From: JANQRV01 sp964533785 | GTDB taxonomy: Bacteria > Bacteroidota > Bacteroidia > Chitinophagales > Saprospiraceae | Assembly (NCBI GenBank): GCA_964533785.1 | Contig: CAZHNG010000049.1 | Coordinates: 1 to 26,579 of the forward strand | DNA length: 26,579 nt | Direction: 5' to 3' | In this document: one piece after another, positions 24,801-26,579 of the stretch | Layout: every line of letters begins with the position of its first letter | Numbering within the stretch: position 1 is the stretch's first letter | Made by a program: the position numbers and the translations under genes | The notes under the pieces: model-generated | Told to the model about the DNA's origin: nothing | Databases searched by the model: none | Seen by the model: only the letters and a program-made list of their open reading frames with translations

Positions 24801-26566
24801 TGAAAACCCAAACCGTATACGTTTACTACCAAAACGAATGGGAACGGCCGGTAGCCAACGCCATTGTGGAGGATCTGCAATCCTTGCCCGGCGTCGTGGC
24901 CGTACAAGAAGCTACAAAATTTGTCAATGCAACGGAAGTGGTCTATTTCAATAGCGAAGACGAAGCGCTTTACAATACCGTGCTTCAGGTAGTGGAAAAA
25001 GCGCTGATCGCCGCCAACTTCGATCCAACAAACATTACTACCCGGCAAAGAGTACCACCATTAGTCCCTTCAACCGGCTCCGTGCAAAGAGCCGCAGAAG
25101 TGCAGGTCTTTCTCAATCTGCCGGAGCCCGTCAATACGCTTACTATTGCGGGCCGGGTGACTACGGGCGGTGCCAACCGCAACAACCAGGCGGCCCAAAG
25201 TGATGCCGTACCCCTGGCGGATGTGCGGGTAGAAATGACTATCAACAACCGCGAATTGGATCAGGAAACCAATGCCAACGGCCAATTCAACCTGGAACTA
25301 AGCTCCAATGATCTCGGCCAGACCCTGCGCCTGCAAATTAACCAGGATGCCTATGAGCCCTTTGCTCAGGAATACGTAATCGCGGAAGGATTAAACCTGG
25401 AGATCGACCTGACGCCTTTCACGCCCAAACCGCTGCCCCCCGTCGTCGAATACGAATCTTTCCCGTCTTTACCCGAAGGACCTTACGCCTGCCGGAGGAT
25501 CCAGAGTGTAGACAATGCGATTGCCTTCCGCCGGGAAGCCTTGACGCAAGCTTCCTTAAATGAGATCAATGCCGGCCGCGACAGCGCCTTGAATGCACAA
25601 ACTTTGATCCAGCGCATCCCCGCCGGTACGGAAGTAGAACTCATCGACAGCGCTACCGTTAATTACCGCATCCGCTACCAGGGGCAGATCGGCTTTATGG
25701 CGCGGCGCTACCGCAATGCATCTACCTTGGAAGCCTGCGCGCCAGCACCGCCGCCGCCCACTATCGCAGTACCCGAAATGGTAGCTGTCGCCGGAGGCTC
25801 CTTTACCATGGGCTGTACGGAAGAGCAAGGTGATGATTGTTATGATTCTGAAAAACCGCCGCACGAAGTGACCGTATCGGACTTTTCGATTGGGAAGTAT
25901 GAGGTGACAAAGGAGCAATATGTAGCCTTCTTAAACACCATTGTAAAAGAACTGGAGGTCGATGGTAACAGCTTTAGCTACCAGCAACAACCTATTTTTA
26001 GATACGGTGGTACCTACGATGAAGAAAATGTTTCATTCGAAAACGGACAATTTGTGATTGAAGCAGGCTACGAAAATCATCCTATTGTAAGTGTGAGTTG
26101 GTATGGTGCCGTTGCCTATTGTCAATGGCTCAGCCAGCAAACCGGCCGCAATTACCGGCTACCTACGGAAGCGGAATGGGAATTTGCGGCCCGTGGCGGT
26201 AATCAAGGTAAACCTACGAAATATGCCGGAAGTGATGACTTAGATGCCGTTGGTTGGTATGTAAGCAATTCTAGCAGTCGTACCCATCCGGTAGGACAGA
26301 AAGCCGCTAATGAACTGGGCTTGTACGATATGTCCGGCAATGTATACGAATGGTGTAGTGATTGGTATGGCAGTGAATATTATCAGGAATTGAGCAACCA
26401 GGGTACCGTATCCAATCCTAAAGGGCAGGAGTCAGGTACTGACCGGGTGTTGCGCGGCGGTAGCTGGGACGACGGGGCGCGGGGCTGCCGGTCGTCGAGC
26501 CGCAACGGGTTCGACCCGGACTTCCGCTTCAACAATATTGGCTTTCGCCTGGTATTGGTCCCCTAG
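21818..26566 (+). CDS. Membrane-spanning vWA-like protein with periplasmic sensor tail ending in a FGE/C-type-lectin domain (DGR target candidate)
   Basis: This 1582-residue protein has three TM segments (106-124, 338-357, 807-832). Residues 1-80 resemble the helical N-terminus of CoxE-like proteins. A Pro-rich linker (87-100) precedes TM1. Residues 130-335 carry a PKD-like domain (YRWDFGDNN at 266). After TM2 the stretch WRRYFRQRKREAENRK is strongly basic, placing residues 358-806 in the cytoplasm. They contain a vWA-like fold (ADYLFLIDEHRPKG at 451, RRLVVFGDG at 517) with the DxSxS metal motif degraded. After TM3 come TPR-like helices (875-970), a LytR_C-like segment (998-1065), a regulatory-like beta domain (1107-1200), an SH3-like domain (1220-1300) and a FGE-sulfatase/C-type-lectin domain (1320-1582: GGSFTMG, YEVTKEQYVAFL, YRLPTEAEWEFAARGG, DMSGNVYEWCSDWYG, RVLRGGSW). 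The final ~35 residues look like a DGR variable region. The gene is third in the cassette. Confidence 0.85.
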   Translation: MAINKKQPLHRLLLQLQAAGFRFTPADRLRIQQLMAAHIQELTTLEGQRDFKYQLAPLIAKTAHEQKLFYQVYDTYLEEIQQPLETVPPPPLPPPVEEEPAQNWKWLWALLVLLLLGAIVVGRWWTVTVDLEKSYAFQERNNRTRFAAIDSIFLDNKTEPRYQEDVRFQWELVDGQGRQAGQFEGTDWALKAPQLPRTTTYQAIMAVRDLQGDTLDVDSLALTVQCFQAPLVNSIRPEPLTGDTLIAGIDIAFSADVNTFDRPVAYRWDFGDNNTDTLPNPVHRYTANQTYTISLEIYDRNDRACSNRATYTLDLEDKIPPLPVPNFVRDEAAEKSYGWLPYLLILLLAGLTAWLWRRYFRQRKREAENRKLAVMQMGKQFNAPDKPPYQPPFRSRDDMVRREARQFAIANIFRQREKGNRRFLDVPQTIRKTAEGGGFPGFSYRYRTRPADYLFLIDEHRPKGHQVQLFRHLVEMLRQQDVYIDVFYYQDVPRYVWNDDFEDGLSLDQLSRLFAERRLVVFGDGREWGDEMETGSLAPDWQVALRGWKSRLMVTPVPMNSWTFRETALYQLMALFPADLAHLMLAAEYIEGGMDEAALPTTLRQWESQLQRNRYDVDINRKWRKYSDYEDYLRNHPEVFRWLQALIVHPEPNWNITIAIGKALGIPVSYDNLLLLARIPWLNDRPLKVKLWRAFWAHLSPEDERKARAAVLEELEAIADDHPDSFANQQLQMELAIQRFALDPTNPEHQRNIQYLEGDGFLDDQRLEELDLILKRQIDDLRDTGLKPGDVLRLFLAENEAKPAWFTAGLAWAALATMLTLWLAGCLAGWFLMPDALPTIEGLVAEQPSELAQLNNAAVDSFAVSGQLPAGYSAPRFAAADSLLDRALAIDSSYVPARLNKGYIRYAHALTGYYDYSDNRQDTVLGSNTREDFRIATRFDSVYTDALHGLGLMHHYLGRQDSACIILRQWQSQQILESERIYPNLSTLVTYCGELKTQTVYVYYQNEWERPVANAIVEDLQSLPGVVAVQEATKFVNATEVVYFNSEDEALYNTVLQVVEKALIAANFDPTNITTRQRVPPLVPSTGSVQRAAEVQVFLNLPEPVNTLTIAGRVTTGGANRNNQAAQSDAVPLADVRVEMTINNRELDQETNANGQFNLELSSNDLGQTLRLQINQDAYEPFAQEYVIAEGLNLEIDLTPFTPKPLPPVVEYESFPSLPEGPYACRRIQSVDNAIAFRREALTQASLNEINAGRDSALNAQTLIQRIPAGTEVELIDSATVNYRIRYQGQIGFMARRYRNASTLEACAPAPPPPTIAVPEMVAVAGGSFTMGCTEEQGDDCYDSEKPPHEVTVSDFSIGKYEVTKEQYVAFLNTIVKELEVDGNSFSYQQQPIFRYGGTYDEENVSFENGQFVIEAGYENHPIVSVSWYGAVAYCQWLSQQTGRNYRLPTEAEWEFAARGGNQGKPTKYAGSDDLDAVGWYVSNSSSRTHPVGQKAANELGLYDMSGNVYEWCSDWYGSEYYQELSNQGTVSNPKGQESGTDRVLRGGSWDDGARGCRSSSRNGFDPDFRFNNIGFRLVLVP
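26453..26552 (+). repeat. Candidate DGR variable repeat at the 3' end of the FGE domain
   Basis: From the RGGSW motif to the GFRL motif the DNA jumps to 72% GC (52 of 72 bases, 26462-26533), against 40% for 26331-26390. Positions that are Asn (AAC) in template repeats of FGE-type DGR targets read D1551 GAC, D1552 GAC, G1556 GGC, S1561 AGC, F1565 TTC, D1566 GAC, F1569 TTC and F1571 TTC, while N1563, N1572 and N1573 remain Asn. Each of these differs from AAC only at A positions. G1553 and G1564 are GGG and would need a template codon ending in G. Framework codons (TGC, CGG, TCG, CGC, CCG) contain no A. The exact limits are inferred, and the template is not in the window. Confidence 0.7.
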
Positions 26567-26579
26567 GCAGTTGGCTGGT

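Noticed and set aside
1..26453. A template repeat (AAC-rich copy of the variable repeat) inside the window
   Set aside because: No second copy of the TGCCGGTCGTCG-type framework is present anywhere else in the window.
1..26579. tRNA, rRNA or classical insertion sequence
   Set aside because: I looked through the intergenic stretches and saw no cloverleaf-type sequence with a TTCGA-type T loop, no rRNA segments and no transposase frame.

Overview
The window looks like a chromosomal segment from a Bacteroidota, most likely a Saprospiria-type marine or sludge bacterium. This rests on two secreted proteins with type IX secretion (T9SS) C-terminal sorting domains, one promoter of the Bacteroidota type (TTG, 20 nt, TAnnTTTG), the near absence of Shine-Dalgarno sequences, and family matches throughout. 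The genus is inference. One run of 10 N (17804-17813) shows the window comes from a draft scaffold.

Bases 1-18435 are mostly ordinary chromosomal genes of moderate GC. In order they are: a large T9SS-exported cohesin/dockerin-like protein, a GmhA-like sugar-phosphate isomerase, a second T9SS protein and an SF1B (IGHMBP2-like) helicase, all on the minus strand; a divergent ABC exporter; a MarR-YceI pair on the minus strand, with proC divergent from it; a small zinc-ribbon protein; a small membrane protein; a peptide-type ABC importer pair (permease and binding lipoprotein); a TIGR01777 SDR protein; and queA, interrupted by the N run. Intergenic DNA here carries a degenerate AGACGCYAGA-type short repeat family, a foldback (MITE-like) element at 16236-16379 and several hairpins.

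Bases 18814-26566 are different. They hold a GC-rich, same-strand three-gene cassette that reads as a MoxR-vWA type biological-conflict/signalling system. Gene 1 joins an effector-associated-domain-like N-terminus (EAD11-like) to a trypsin-fold domain that has lost catalytic His and Asp, and then to an inactive-STAND-like domain with no Walker A lysine. Gene 2, overlapping gene 1 by 20 nt, is a MoxR AAA+ ATPase. Gene 3 encodes a 1582-residue, three-TM protein: a CoxE-like helical N-terminus, a periplasmic PKD-like segment, a cytoplasmic vWA-like domain with a degenerate MIDAS, and a periplasmic tail of TPR-like, LytR_C-like, regulatory-like, SH3-like and FGE-sulfatase/C-type-lectin-fold domains.

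The last ~35 codons of gene 3 look like the variable repeat of a diversity-generating retroelement (DGR). In a locally 72% GC tract, the positions that are usually AAC (Asn) in templates of this family read GAC, GGC, AGC or TTC, which is the expected result of adenine-directed mutagenesis. The window stops 13 bases after that gene, so the reverse transcriptase and template repeat, if present, lie outside it. My working model is a self-diversifying periplasmic sensor wired through the inner membrane to a MoxR/vWA chaperone and an EAD/iSTAND signalling arm.
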